This document shows positions 55,193-63,230 of a stretch of DNA of 64,000 nt, piece by piece (positions within the stretch are counted from its first letter, which is position 1; each line of letters begins with the position of its first letter). The stretch comes from Methylomonas sp. MK1 (lineage in GTDB: Bacteria; Pseudomonadota; Gammaproteobacteria; Methylococcales; Methylomonadaceae). Position numbers and translations under genes: made by a program. The notes beneath the pieces are model-generated. The model saw nothing but the letters and a program-made list of their open reading frames with translations, did not search any database and was not told the origin of the DNA. Location of the stretch: positions 806,001 to 870,000 of the forward strand of contig NZ_AQOV01000002.1 in NCBI RefSeq assembly GCF_000365425.1, given 5' to 3'.

Positions 55193-56014
55193 TCAAGTTT
55201 TATTTGGGTGATTAGCCTGCCAGGGCAAGACGATCCGCTCGATGCGGACCAGCGCGAAATTCATCACCGATCCCAAAACGCCGATGGTAACCATGCCCAC
55301 CAGCACTGCGCCGGTATCGAGATTGATGCGATGAATTTGAATCATGTAGCCCAAGCCGGACTGGGCAGCGACTAGTTCGGCGGTCACCACGGCCATCCAG
55401 GACTGGCCCAGGCCGATCTTCAAGCCGGTCCAGATCTGCGGGAAGGCGGCCGGCAGGAAAACCCGCAGCAATAAATCGGCCTTGCCAGCGCCCATGAAAC
55501 GAGCAGCATGGATGTATTGAGGCTCGACGCCGAGGCCGCCAGCGAAAGCATTCAGAAAAATCGGAAAAAAGGCGGCAAGCGCGGTGATAAAAAAGCTGGA
55601 ACCGTTGTTGATGCCAAACCATAAAATCGCTAGAGGAATCCAGGCGATGGGTGGAATCGGCCGCAACAGCGTAACGATGGGCAGCAGCAAACGCCGCAGG
55701 GTGGCGAAATAGGCCATGCTCAGCGCCAGCGGCACCGCCAATATCACGGCTAAAAAGAAGCCGATCAACACCCTCTCCAAACTGGCCATTATGTCTTTCG
55801 ACAGACTATTGTCGTCGATTAGCTGCCGGAGGCTGGCCACTACCGTGATCAGATCCGGCAGCAACACCGGATTGTCGACTATTTTGGCGGCGAGCAGCCA
55901 CACCAGCAGAAACCAGCCATAGCTGACCAGCGGCCAGCCCAAGGCGGCGCACAGTCGTTTGGCTTGACGACGGCCTTGTTGCAGCACGGAGTTGGAATCG
56001 ATTGCCGGCATCAT
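55193..56014 (-). CDS. ABC transporter permease (sulfonate/nitrate type)
   Basis: A 273-residue permease with about six hydrophobic segments. The family landmarks LLRPIPPIAWIPLAILWFG and VVTAELVAAQSGLGYMI are present. It is three bases from the binding-protein gene and four bases from the ATPase gene. It is complete, unlike the fragment at 46414-46925, which aligns with its C-terminal half. Confidence 0.9.
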   Translation of the reverse strand: MMPAIDSNSVLQQGRRQAKRLCAALGWPLVSYGWFLLVWLLAAKIVDNPVLLPDLITVVASLRQLIDDNSLSKDIMASLERVLIGFFLAVILAVPLALSMAYFATLRRLLLPIVTLLRPIPPIAWIPLAILWFGINNGSSFFITALAAFFPIFLNAFAGGLGVEPQYIHAARFMGAGKADLLLRVFLPAAFPQIWTGLKIGLGQSWMAVVTAELVAAQSGLGYMIQIHRINLDTGAVLVGMVTIGVLGSVMNFALVRIERIVLPWQANHPNKT

Positions 56015-56018
56015 TAGC

Positions 56019-56870
56019 TCAACGGTTAAACACTTTCAGACTTTCTTCCCTGACCGCGCGGTGGATGGTCTTGCGCAAGTTTTCGAATCCGGGTGTGTTT
56101 AGGGTTTCCGGAGTGCGCGGGCGCGGCAGGTCGATGGCGATGTCGGCCTTGATGCCGCCGGGTTCGGTGCGCATCACGATTACCCGGTCGGCGAGGTAGA
56201 TAGCTTCGTCGACGTCGTGCGTGATGAACACCACGCTGGTGCCGAAGCGGTCCCAGATTTTCAACAGTTCTTCCTGCATCACGCTGCGGGTTTGCGCATC
56301 CAGCGCGCCGAAGGGTTCATCCATCAACAGCAGAGTCGGCTTTGTCGCCAAGGCGCGGGCAATCGCCACCCGTTGTTGCATGCCGCCGGATAGCGCGTTC
56401 GGATAGGCCTTGGCAAAGCGTTCCAGCCCGACCAGCCGCAGCAGGTCCAAAGCGATGCTTTCCGGCTCCGGCAATCCTAGTCTGCGCGGCCCGAACGACA
56501 CGTTTTGCAAGGCGGTCAGCCAGGGAAACAGCGAATGTTGTTGAAACACCACGTTGCATAATGGCGTTGGTTCCTTGACCGCCACGCCATCGATGCTCAC
56601 CGTGCCGGTGGTGGGCTTGAGCATGCCGGAGACGATATTCAGCAAGGTCGATTTGCCGCAGCCGGACGGGCCGAGCAAGGCGGTAAAGGCGCCTGGCTCC
56701 AGTTCCAGATTAACGCGGTCGAGAGCGGTATGCTCGCGTTCCAAACCTTCAAACACCATGGACACATCGCGCAAGAAAATCCGCCCCCGGCCGCTACGCA
56801 GCGACGGTACGCTGCCTGCAAACGCGGTATTTATCGCCGGATTGGCTTGGCTTGCGGTGGAGTTCAACAT
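56019..56870 (-). CDS. ABC transporter ATP-binding protein (sulfonate/nitrate type)
   Basis: A 283-residue ATPase with Walker A GPSGCGKST, Q-loop FQQHSLFPWLT, signature LSGGMQQRVAIARALA, Walker B LLLMDEPFGALD and H-loop THDVDEA. An N-terminal extension of about 30 residues precedes the core. It pairs with the permease and binding protein to make a complete importer in the SsuABC/TauABC group. It starts nine bases after the sulfotransferase stop. Confidence 0.92.
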   Translation of the reverse strand: MLNSTASQANPAINTAFAGSVPSLRSGRGRIFLRDVSMVFEGLEREHTALDRVNLELEPGAFTALLGPSGCGKSTLLNIVSGMLKPTTGTVSIDGVAVKEPTPLCNVVFQQHSLFPWLTALQNVSFGPRRLGLPEPESIALDLLRLVGLERFAKAYPNALSGGMQQRVAIARALATKPTLLLMDEPFGALDAQTRSVMQEELLKIWDRFGTSVVFITHDVDEAIYLADRVIVMRTEPGGIKADIAIDLPRPRTPETLNTPGFENLRKTIHRAVREESLKVFNR

Positions 56871-56879
56871 CGTCCGGCC

Positions 56880-58034
56880 TTACAGTACGACTTCGCTGCC
56901 GGTATAGACGCGCTTCACGCCGAAATGCTCTTTCCACCGTCGTTGGGCCCGGTAGCCGGCGATTTCCTCTTCCTGTGGGTGGCCATGCGGAAATTCGGCG
57001 GGCACGTCGCGGTCCGACCACAGTCCGCGCCGCTTGCGTTCCAGGCGCTGGTCGATCAGCCAGTCGTTGTAGCTTTCGTGCACCAGATGGCCGTCCGGCG
57101 CGCCGAGCAGCGCCGCGCGGGTGCGTTGGTCGCGCTCCAGGTACAGGTTTAATTCCTTTTCGTCGATCGTAACCGGCTCGACGTCCAGCGCGTAGCCGGC
57201 TTCAGTTAACTCCTGGCCGGCGATGGCGGCGAAGATGGCTTGTTCTTCCAGACTCAATTCGCGACGATAACGGTTTATCCATTGGGTGCTGACCGGTTGA
57301 CCCAGCGGGGCGTGATCGCGGGTTTGGCCGCGGCGTTGGGCGATGGTGCCGTGATGAAAGTCCAGCAAGGCCGGGGAAAATTCTTCGCGGAGAAACTCGC
57401 ATACGGCCCGCAATACCGTCTGCGGGTCGCGGGCCAGTTGTTCGTAGCTGACGTCCAGCCATTGCCCGGCGTCGAGCTTTTCCCGCCAGGGTTTTACCGC
57501 GTTCTGGCATAGTTTCCAGATACGTGCCGCCGCGTAAATATTGGTGGGGCCGAATGCGGAACGCAGATATTCTGCGCTGGCGTCGCGACCGTCGCGGGTA
57601 AGAAATACAAACTGCGCATTAGGAAAGTCTTCCAGAATCTGCCCGACATAAAACAGGTTGTGCGGAGTTTTTTCACCCCAGCGCGGCTTGTTTTGCAGGC
57701 GTGCATAGCGTTCGAACATCGCGGTATAAATCCCGGCGAAACTTGGTTCCGGCGCGCTAGCCAAAATCTCGTCGACGATATTCGCCGGATTTACCGGCAT
57801 ATCCCAGAACGGCGTCTTCAGCCCGAACACCATTTCATCGGCCAGAGTGCGTAAATTCTGGGTTTGCGATAAATCGCCGTAGCTGAACAGATACGGCCGA
57901 AAACGCGGGTAATACCAGGCCACCTCCGGCACGGCGATACAGGGGTGATTGCTCAGCATAGCCATTAACAACGTAGTACCGGAACGCTCCGAGCCGATGA
58001 TGAATAGTGGTCGTTGCTTCAATGTAATTGCCAT
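56880..58034 (-). CDS. P-loop sulfotransferase family protein
   Basis: A 384-residue protein of the sulfotransferase fold. The 5'-phosphosulfate loop is FIIGSERSGTTLLMAMLSNHP at residues 12-31. FVFLTRDGRDASAEYLRS (about residue 140) fits the 3'-phosphate-binding RDxRD-like region. Such enzymes use PAPS, but some relatives bind other adenosine phosphosulfates. There is an added C-terminal part of about 130 residues. Cytoplasmic, with no signal peptide. Found between the transporter and the APS-reductase-like genes, so it may use the imported substrate or make its acceptor. Confidence 0.85.
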   Translation of the reverse strand: MAITLKQRPLFIIGSERSGTTLLMAMLSNHPCIAVPEVAWYYPRFRPYLFSYGDLSQTQNLRTLADEMVFGLKTPFWDMPVNPANIVDEILASAPEPSFAGIYTAMFERYARLQNKPRWGEKTPHNLFYVGQILEDFPNAQFVFLTRDGRDASAEYLRSAFGPTNIYAAARIWKLCQNAVKPWREKLDAGQWLDVSYEQLARDPQTVLRAVCEFLREEFSPALLDFHHGTIAQRRGQTRDHAPLGQPVSTQWINRYRRELSLEEQAIFAAIAGQELTEAGYALDVEPVTIDEKELNLYLERDQRTRAALLGAPDGHLVHESYNDWLIDQRLERKRRGLWSDRDVPAEFPHGHPQEEEIAGYRAQRRWKEHFGVKRVYTGSEVVL

Positions 58035-58100
58035 AAAATTTTCTCGATTTTTTATCCCTACGCCGCAAGAAACGGCAGGATTAAATGGGTTTGCTTTGTG

Positions 58101-58349
58101 CTAACGGAGCAAATAGGGAATCTCCACGCTCACAGCTCCGGTTGGACAATCCTTCTCGCACGGCAGGCAGTACCAGCATTCGTCAAAGGTCATCTGGGCC
58201 TTGCCGGTGAGCGGATTGATCGCCAACACGTCGAGCGGGCAGGCTTCCACGCAGACCGTGCAGCCCTTGTCGGCGATGCATTTGTTCTCGTCGATAGTGA
58301 CCGGCACATTGCTACGCTGAATCGCGGTGGGGAATGAGGATTTGCTCAT
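58101..58349 (-). CDS. Ferredoxin with two 4Fe-4S clusters (AprB-like)
   Basis: An 82-residue ferredoxin. The first cluster motif is CIADKGCTVCVEACPLD, with a long first gap. The second is CWYCLPCEKDCPTGAV. Both the spacing and the CWxC form resemble the ferredoxin part of AprB, the beta subunit of adenylylsulfate reductase, without its C-terminal tail. ATG at 58349 overlaps the flavoprotein stop (ATGA), so the two are coupled. The frame open upstream is an artefact of the overlapping gene. Confidence 0.87.
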   Translation of the reverse strand: MSKSSFPTAIQRSNVPVTIDENKCIADKGCTVCVEACPLDVLAINPLTGKAQMTFDECWYCLPCEKDCPTGAVSVEIPYLLR

Positions 58350-60088
58350 GATGCAACGGCCTCCGGTGCGTTGGTGGGATTGATGCGTAAACGTTGGTAG
58401 GCGGTTTTTTCCTGGTCGTCGACCGGGATGACATAGGGTTCCAATGATCGTTTGAAGCAGGCCATTTCGCCGCCGGCATTTTTGTGCAATTGCACATGCA
58501 CCAGCCAGTCGGCGTCGTTGCGCTCCGGGTAATCCACCCGCGCGTGGTAAAGCCCCCAGCGGCTTTCGGTGCGGTACAGCGAGGCGCGCGCTGCCATTTC
58601 CGCGCAATCGCGGATTGCGTGTACTTCCATCGCTCGCATCAGTTCGTGGGGATTGTTGGCGTGCAATACGGCCAGGTCATCGCGGATGCTATTGAAGCGT
58701 TCCAGACCGATTTCCATCTTGCGGGTGACTTTCGGCGGCTGCAGATAATCATTGACCATGCGCCGCAGTTTGTATTCGACTTGGGCCGGCGGCAGTCCTG
58801 ATTCGCGCTGCAGGGGTGCCCACACCCGTTGCCGTTCGGCGTCCAGTTGCGCGGCATCGACCTCAGCCTGGCTATGATCGTTGGCATGGCGCGCCGCCGA
58901 TTCGCCGGCAAAGCCGCCATAAACAAAAGCGCCGAGCATGTAGTTGTGCGGCACGCAGGCCAGATCGCCGGCCGCATACAGTCCCGGCACGGTGGTGGCC
59001 GCGTGTTCGTCTACCCAGACCCCGGACGCCGAATGGCCGCTGCATAGGCCTATCTCGGAAATGTGCATTTCCACCATGCGTTCCCGGTAATTGGTGCCGC
59101 GCCCGGCATGAAAACGGCCGCGACTGGGACGCTCGTTGCCGTGCAAGATGGTTTCGATGGTGCCTATGGTTTCCTCGGCCAGATGATCCAATTTCAGGAA
59201 CACCGGGCCGTTGCCGCTTTGCAATTCGTTGTAAAACTCCTGCATCATCTGCCCGGACCAGTAATCGCACTCGATAAAGCGCTGGCCCTTGCTGTTGGCG
59301 GTATAGCCGCCGAACGGGCCGGTAACATAGGCACAGGCCGGGCCGTTGTAGTCCTTGATCAGCGGATTGATCTGGAAGCATTCGATGCCAGACAGTTCCG
59401 CGCCGGCGTGATAGGCCATGCTGTAACCGTCGCCGGCGTTGGTCGGGTTTTCGTAGGTGCCGAACAGGTAACCCGATGCCGGCAGGCCCAAACGACCGGC
59501 GGCGCCCGTAGCCAATACCACGGACTTGGCCTTGATCACATGAAAATCTGCGGTGCGGCAATCGAACGCAAACGCGCCGGCAATGCGACCGTCCTGACCG
59601 ACGATCAAGCGGGTGGCGACCAGGCGATTGGTGATCTCGACGCGGTTGCGCTTCAATTGCCGGTACAAAATCTTTTTAATGTCATGGCCTTCCGGCATCG
59701 GCAGCACGTAAGTACCCATGTGGTGCACCTTTTTCACTGCGTAATCGCCGGTTTCGTCCTTTTCGAACTTCACGCCCCAGCGGTCCAGCTCCTCGATCAT
59801 CGCAAAACTGTTTTGCGCGTAAGCCAGCACGGTTTTCTGATTGACGATGCCGTCGTTGGCGACGGTGATTTCCCGCACGTATTGTTCCGGCGTGGCATGA
59901 CCGGGCACCACGGCATTGTTCAGGCCGTCCATGCCCATGGAGATGGCGCCGCTACGTTTGACGTTGGCTTTTTCCAGGAGCAGCACCTTCAGATTCGGAT
60001 TGGCCTGCTTGGCTTTGACGGCCGCCATCGGCCCGGCCGTGCCGCCTCCGATGACTAGTACATCCACTGAGTGTTCTATCGTATTCAT
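58346..60088 (-). CDS. AprA-like flavoprotein (fumarate reductase / APS reductase alpha family)
   Basis: A 580-residue flavoprotein. The FAD-binding fold opens with VLVIGGGTAGPMAAVKAKQ, and the second FAD region is VPGLYAAGDLACVPHN. The RSGAISMGMDG stretch after the first loop resembles AprA, and the C-terminal domain is helical as in the fumarate reductase/AprA family. A ferredoxin of the AprB type is encoded at the overlap. The enzyme probably reduces or oxidises a small sulfur substrate in the cytoplasm. Whether it is APS is not shown, and key residues were not checked by alignment. Together with the sulfotransferase it defines the unusual core of this cluster. Confidence 0.82.
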   Translation of the reverse strand: MNTIEHSVDVLVIGGGTAGPMAAVKAKQANPNLKVLLLEKANVKRSGAISMGMDGLNNAVVPGHATPEQYVREITVANDGIVNQKTVLAYAQNSFAMIEELDRWGVKFEKDETGDYAVKKVHHMGTYVLPMPEGHDIKKILYRQLKRNRVEITNRLVATRLIVGQDGRIAGAFAFDCRTADFHVIKAKSVVLATGAAGRLGLPASGYLFGTYENPTNAGDGYSMAYHAGAELSGIECFQINPLIKDYNGPACAYVTGPFGGYTANSKGQRFIECDYWSGQMMQEFYNELQSGNGPVFLKLDHLAEETIGTIETILHGNERPSRGRFHAGRGTNYRERMVEMHISEIGLCSGHSASGVWVDEHAATTVPGLYAAGDLACVPHNYMLGAFVYGGFAGESAARHANDHSQAEVDAAQLDAERQRVWAPLQRESGLPPAQVEYKLRRMVNDYLQPPKVTRKMEIGLERFNSIRDDLAVLHANNPHELMRAMEVHAIRDCAEMAARASLYRTESRWGLYHARVDYPERNDADWLVHVQLHKNAGGEMACFKRSLEPYVIPVDDQEKTAYQRLRINPTNAPEAVAS

Positions 60089-60091
60089 GGT

Positions 60092-60829
60092 TTATCGCTC
60101 GATTCGTGCGCGTAGTTGAAAGTTATCCGCTCGGCAATACAGATATTCGAAATCCAGCGGCGCCCCGTCCTTGGTGTGCGTCAGACGTTCGATACGTAAC
60201 ACTGGAGCGCCGTCGAGTATCCGAAGCAATTCCGCCAATTCGGCATCGGCCAACACGGCATCGATGGTGAGATCGGCATACCCCAAGGGAATGGCATAGT
60301 CGTTTTCCAAAATCTGAAAGATGTCGCGAGTGGCGAGATTTTCCTGGGCTAGCCGCTTACCGAGATGTGCGGCCACATAAGTCACATCCAACGATACCGG
60401 CTGGCGGTTTAGATGGCGTACCCGCCTTAGTTCAGTAATCGGCGCGCCTTCCGCCAGACCCAGTCGTTGTGCAACATCGGGGCCCGCTGGCAGATCTTTG
60501 ATACTGACCAATAGGTTGTAGATTTCATGTCCTTGTTCCGAAAGTGCCTCGGCAAAACCCTGGAGGCGGGCCAGCGATTGAAAAGGTTTAGGCAGGGAAA
60601 CAAACATGCCTTTGCCAGCCACCTTGAACAACATCCCCTCTTTTTCCAGCTCGCCCAAGGCCTGGCGCACGGTGATGCGGCTGACGCCATAGCTGCTCAT
60701 CAGGTCGCTTTCCGAAGGCAGGCGCTCATGCGGTTTATAGGCGCCAGCAACGATGCGCGTCCTCAATTCATCGCGTATGCGGGCGTATAAGGAGCCGGGC
60801 GGCGTGATGTGGGTTTTAGCAACAGACAT
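60092..60829 (-). CDS. GntR-family regulator, HutC type
   Basis: A 245-residue repressor-type protein. The N-terminal winged helix (LPSESDLMSSYGVSRITVRQALGELEKEGMLF) is typical GntR. The C-terminal UTRA ligand-binding domain (about residues 95-240) marks the HutC subfamily. It is the first gene of the minus-strand sulfur block, three bases before the flavoprotein gene. A palindromic site lies directly upstream of its start, so it probably controls its own operon and responds to a sulfur or carbon intermediate. Confidence 0.88.
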   Translation of the reverse strand: MSVAKTHITPPGSLYARIRDELRTRIVAGAYKPHERLPSESDLMSSYGVSRITVRQALGELEKEGMLFKVAGKGMFVSLPKPFQSLARLQGFAEALSEQGHEIYNLLVSIKDLPAGPDVAQRLGLAEGAPITELRRVRHLNRQPVSLDVTYVAAHLGKRLAQENLATRDIFQILENDYAIPLGYADLTIDAVLADAELAELLRILDGAPVLRIERLTHTKDGAPLDFEYLYCRADNFQLRARIER

Positions 60830-60831
60830 TC

Positions 60832-60863
60832 AAATCATAACTTGTCATTACGGGTTATGATTT
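60832..60863. promoter_or_regulatory. Palindromic operator candidate for the GntR regulator
   Basis: AAATCATAAC at 60832-60841 and GTTATGATTT at 60854-60863 are perfect inverted copies with a 12-base spacer. They are just upstream of the gntR start (60829), where a repressor site would block both RNA polymerase and translation of the leader. Confidence 0.65.
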
Positions 60864-61240
60864 ATAAAAGCAATCAAGATGCCAGAAGCCAGCGTAACGA
60901 ACAAAATCTTTTAACCAAATGATTTAATAGGATTTTTTAAATCGGAGTGAGACGAGTTATTCGTCTTTTAACAACGGAGTGCTGACTGACAAGCACCGAG
61001 TGTTGCTTGGGCGCTGGAATATCATCATAAGTTCATGAGGGCTTCGGAATTTCATCGTCAGCTTTTGCTTATAAGGTTAATGCGAGCCGGCCAAATTAAG
61101 CGGTCTATGGTGAATTTTGGGGAGAGCATCGAGAGGCCGCTTGGGCCAATGACGAACTTGACACGAATTCGTTCTGAATGGCTGAGTAAGGCCACAGACC
61201 AGACGGATGGTCATGCTGAAGTCGAACGTCTCTTAAGGGT
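60864..61240. other. Gap between gntR and the group II intron
   Basis: About 377 bases with the likely promoter of the gntR operon on the left. A plus-strand frame at 61035-61277 (80 codons) has no known relatives that I recognise and crosses the intron boundary. The 5' exon ends with TCTTAAGGGT. I cannot say which gene or site the intron entered. Confidence 0.35.
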
Positions 61241-61716
61241 GTGCGCCGTGCAAAGGCGGCGCTTGACCAGTGGGTGAGAGACCCACCCGGCTAAATCGCT
61301 CCGGCCGGAAGCAATCGGAGCAGTCATGGAGGTAACGAAGTGGCTGAAGCCTTCGATGTAAAGGATCGCTATAGGCGATTCAGCGAGTGTGCAGGCCGTA
61401 ATATGAGTGAACGCTGAGTAAGCCTCGAAAAGGACATCGCGCAGGCCGACCCGACGACCCTTTCGGGGAAGGCTGATACGGCTGGGGAATTGAGCGAAGA
61501 GTGTCTCCAGTCGCTGCGCCGGGGTAGTGGCGACAGCATGTACACAAGGTAAGCGCGCGCAACACGGGAAGCCCTGTGGCGTGGTCAGCGATGACCAACC
61601 GGACGCCCGCGAGGGACAGGCCGGGCGCTGTAGGGTGGCGGAGAGGCTTGTAGTACCGGGGAAGCCGGGTAATGCCGGTGGAGGGAAGGGGCCTTAGTTC
61701 AAGATCAACGCAATAA

Positions 61717-63066
61717 GTGGAAAAGGACAGGAGATTGGGTAACCTATCAACTCCGTTAAGAGTTCAGAAACTACAGATGGCGTTACACGCAAAAGCGAAG
61801 GCTGAAGCTGACTATCGTTTCTATGCGCTGTACGACAAGATATACCGGGAAGACATCTTGGCGCATGCCTACGTCTGTTGCCGGGCCAACAAAGGTGCGC
61901 CGGGCGTGGATCGTCAGGACTTTGCCGATGTCGAAACGTATGGCCGGGAGCGATGGCTTGCTGAACTGGCGTTTGCGCTCAGAGAGGAGAATTACCGACC
62001 GAATCCTATCAGACGTGTTTATATCCCCAAACCGAATGGCAAACTGAGGCCACTGGGTATATCGACCTTACGAGATCGGGTCTGCATGACGGCAGCGATG
62101 CTGATATTGGAGCCGATCTTCGAAGCGGATTTACCCGACGAGCAATATGCCTATCGAGCGGGCCGTAATGCCCAGCAAGCGGTGGGCGAAATCAATCGCC
62201 ATATGTTTAAAGGTCATCTGGACGTCGTTGATGCCGACTTGGCGGATTACTTCGGGAGTATTTCACATGCCGAGCTAATGAAATCGGTAGCTCGCCGTGT
62301 TGTAGATCGACGTGTGTTGCATCTCATCACGATGTGGTTGGAATGTGCGGTAGAAGAAACCGACCGACATGGGCGGACGATACGCACTACCGAGGCCAAA
62401 GATAAGCAACGCGGTATCCCGTAGGGTTCACCCATATCACCCTTACTGTCGAATTTATACATGCGGCGGTTTGTATTGGCATGGAAGAAACTTGGACTGG
62501 AACGGCGGCTCGGCAGTCAAATCGTCACCTACGCCGACGACCTTGTTATCTTGTGTCGACGTGGCAAGGCTGAAGAAGCCTTGTTATGGATGCGTAAGAT
62601 CATGGAGCGGTTGAAGCTCACGGTCAATGAGGAGAAAACGCAAATCTGCAAAGTGCCGGAAGGTGTGTTCGATTTTCTGGGTTACACATTCGGTCTGTTA
62701 TATAGACCGCAAAACGGTAAGCCCTATCTGGGCTACCGGCCATCCAAGAAAAGTATTCGGCGCATGATCGAGAAGGTTCAGGCGTTGACGGCTTATTCAA
62801 TGGCGTGGCATGACACCACGTTGCTGATCTATAAATTGAACCGCATGCTACGCGGTTGGGCGAACTACTTTAGGGTAGGAACCTTCAATCGTGCCTATCG
62901 TGCGCTTGATAATTACACGGCAGCGCGGTTGCGTCGGTGGTTACGCAACAAGTATAAGGTGAGAAAGCGAGCAGGCGGAGGCTATCCATCTTCGTACCTC
63001 TATCAGACCCTTGGTTTGGTACGCTTAAGCCGCTTGGGGCGTGACGATCCGTGGGCGAAAGCGTGA
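61717..63066 (+). pseudogene. Group II intron reverse transcriptase/maturase, broken by an amber stop
   Basis: One continuous frame of 450 codons holds a single in-frame stop TAG at 62422-62424. The first part (235 residues) has RT motifs such as IPKPNGKLRPLGISTLRDR and DADLADYFGSI. After the stop the frame continues [25 protein letters not shown] (the catalytic YADD) and a maturase domain ending [11 protein letters not shown]. The stop replaces the Gln of the conserved RGIPQGSPISP motif, so it is a CAG-to-TAG change. Start is GTG at 61717. No endonuclease domain is seen. Confidence 0.9.
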
Positions 63067-63078
63067 CATCTTGTCCGA

Positions 63079-63112
63079 GAGCCGGATGCGGGAAATCTGC
63101 CAGTCCGGTTCG
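63079..63112 (+). ncRNA. Group II intron domain V
   Basis: A 34-base hairpin starting GAGCCGGATGCGG, with a GAAA loop, and ending in the CCGGTTC complement. This is the catalytic domain V of group II introns, the most conserved RNA part. The match is to the general form (GAGCCG...CGGTTC). It lies 13 bases after the reverse transcriptase stop. Confidence 0.88.
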
Positions 63113-63230
63113 ATGAGCGGGGTGTGGAAACGGGGTTAAGGCAAGGCTATTTGGGCACCGTCAAACGAAAGAGGCGGAAACAGACAAGCTAAACCTAATT
63201 CTACCGCGCCACATCTCGACTCTACCGATT

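Larger units (their letters stand above)
61241..63204 (+). mobile_element. Bacterial group II intron
   Basis: The 5' end GTGCG (61241-61245) matches the GUGYG consensus. A structured RNA region follows (about 475 bases), including the stretch with GGTAACGAAGTGGCTGAAGC, then the intron-encoded reverse transcriptase, then domain V (63079-63112) and a domain VI region ending near CTAATTCTAC at about 63195-63204. The 3' end is approximate by a few bases. The encoded protein has an amber stop (see the reverse transcriptase entry), so mobility is in doubt. The RNA part may still splice. Confidence 0.88.

Noticed and set aside
59063..60058. A 331-codon plus-strand frame antisense to the AprA-like flavoprotein
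   Set aside because: It covers a well-recognised flavoprotein on the other strand, and its protein shows no family features. Long open antisense frames are common with this codon use.
61035..61277. An 80-codon frame just before the group II intron
   Set aside because: It runs into the intron RNA and has no recognisable protein features. It was not called.
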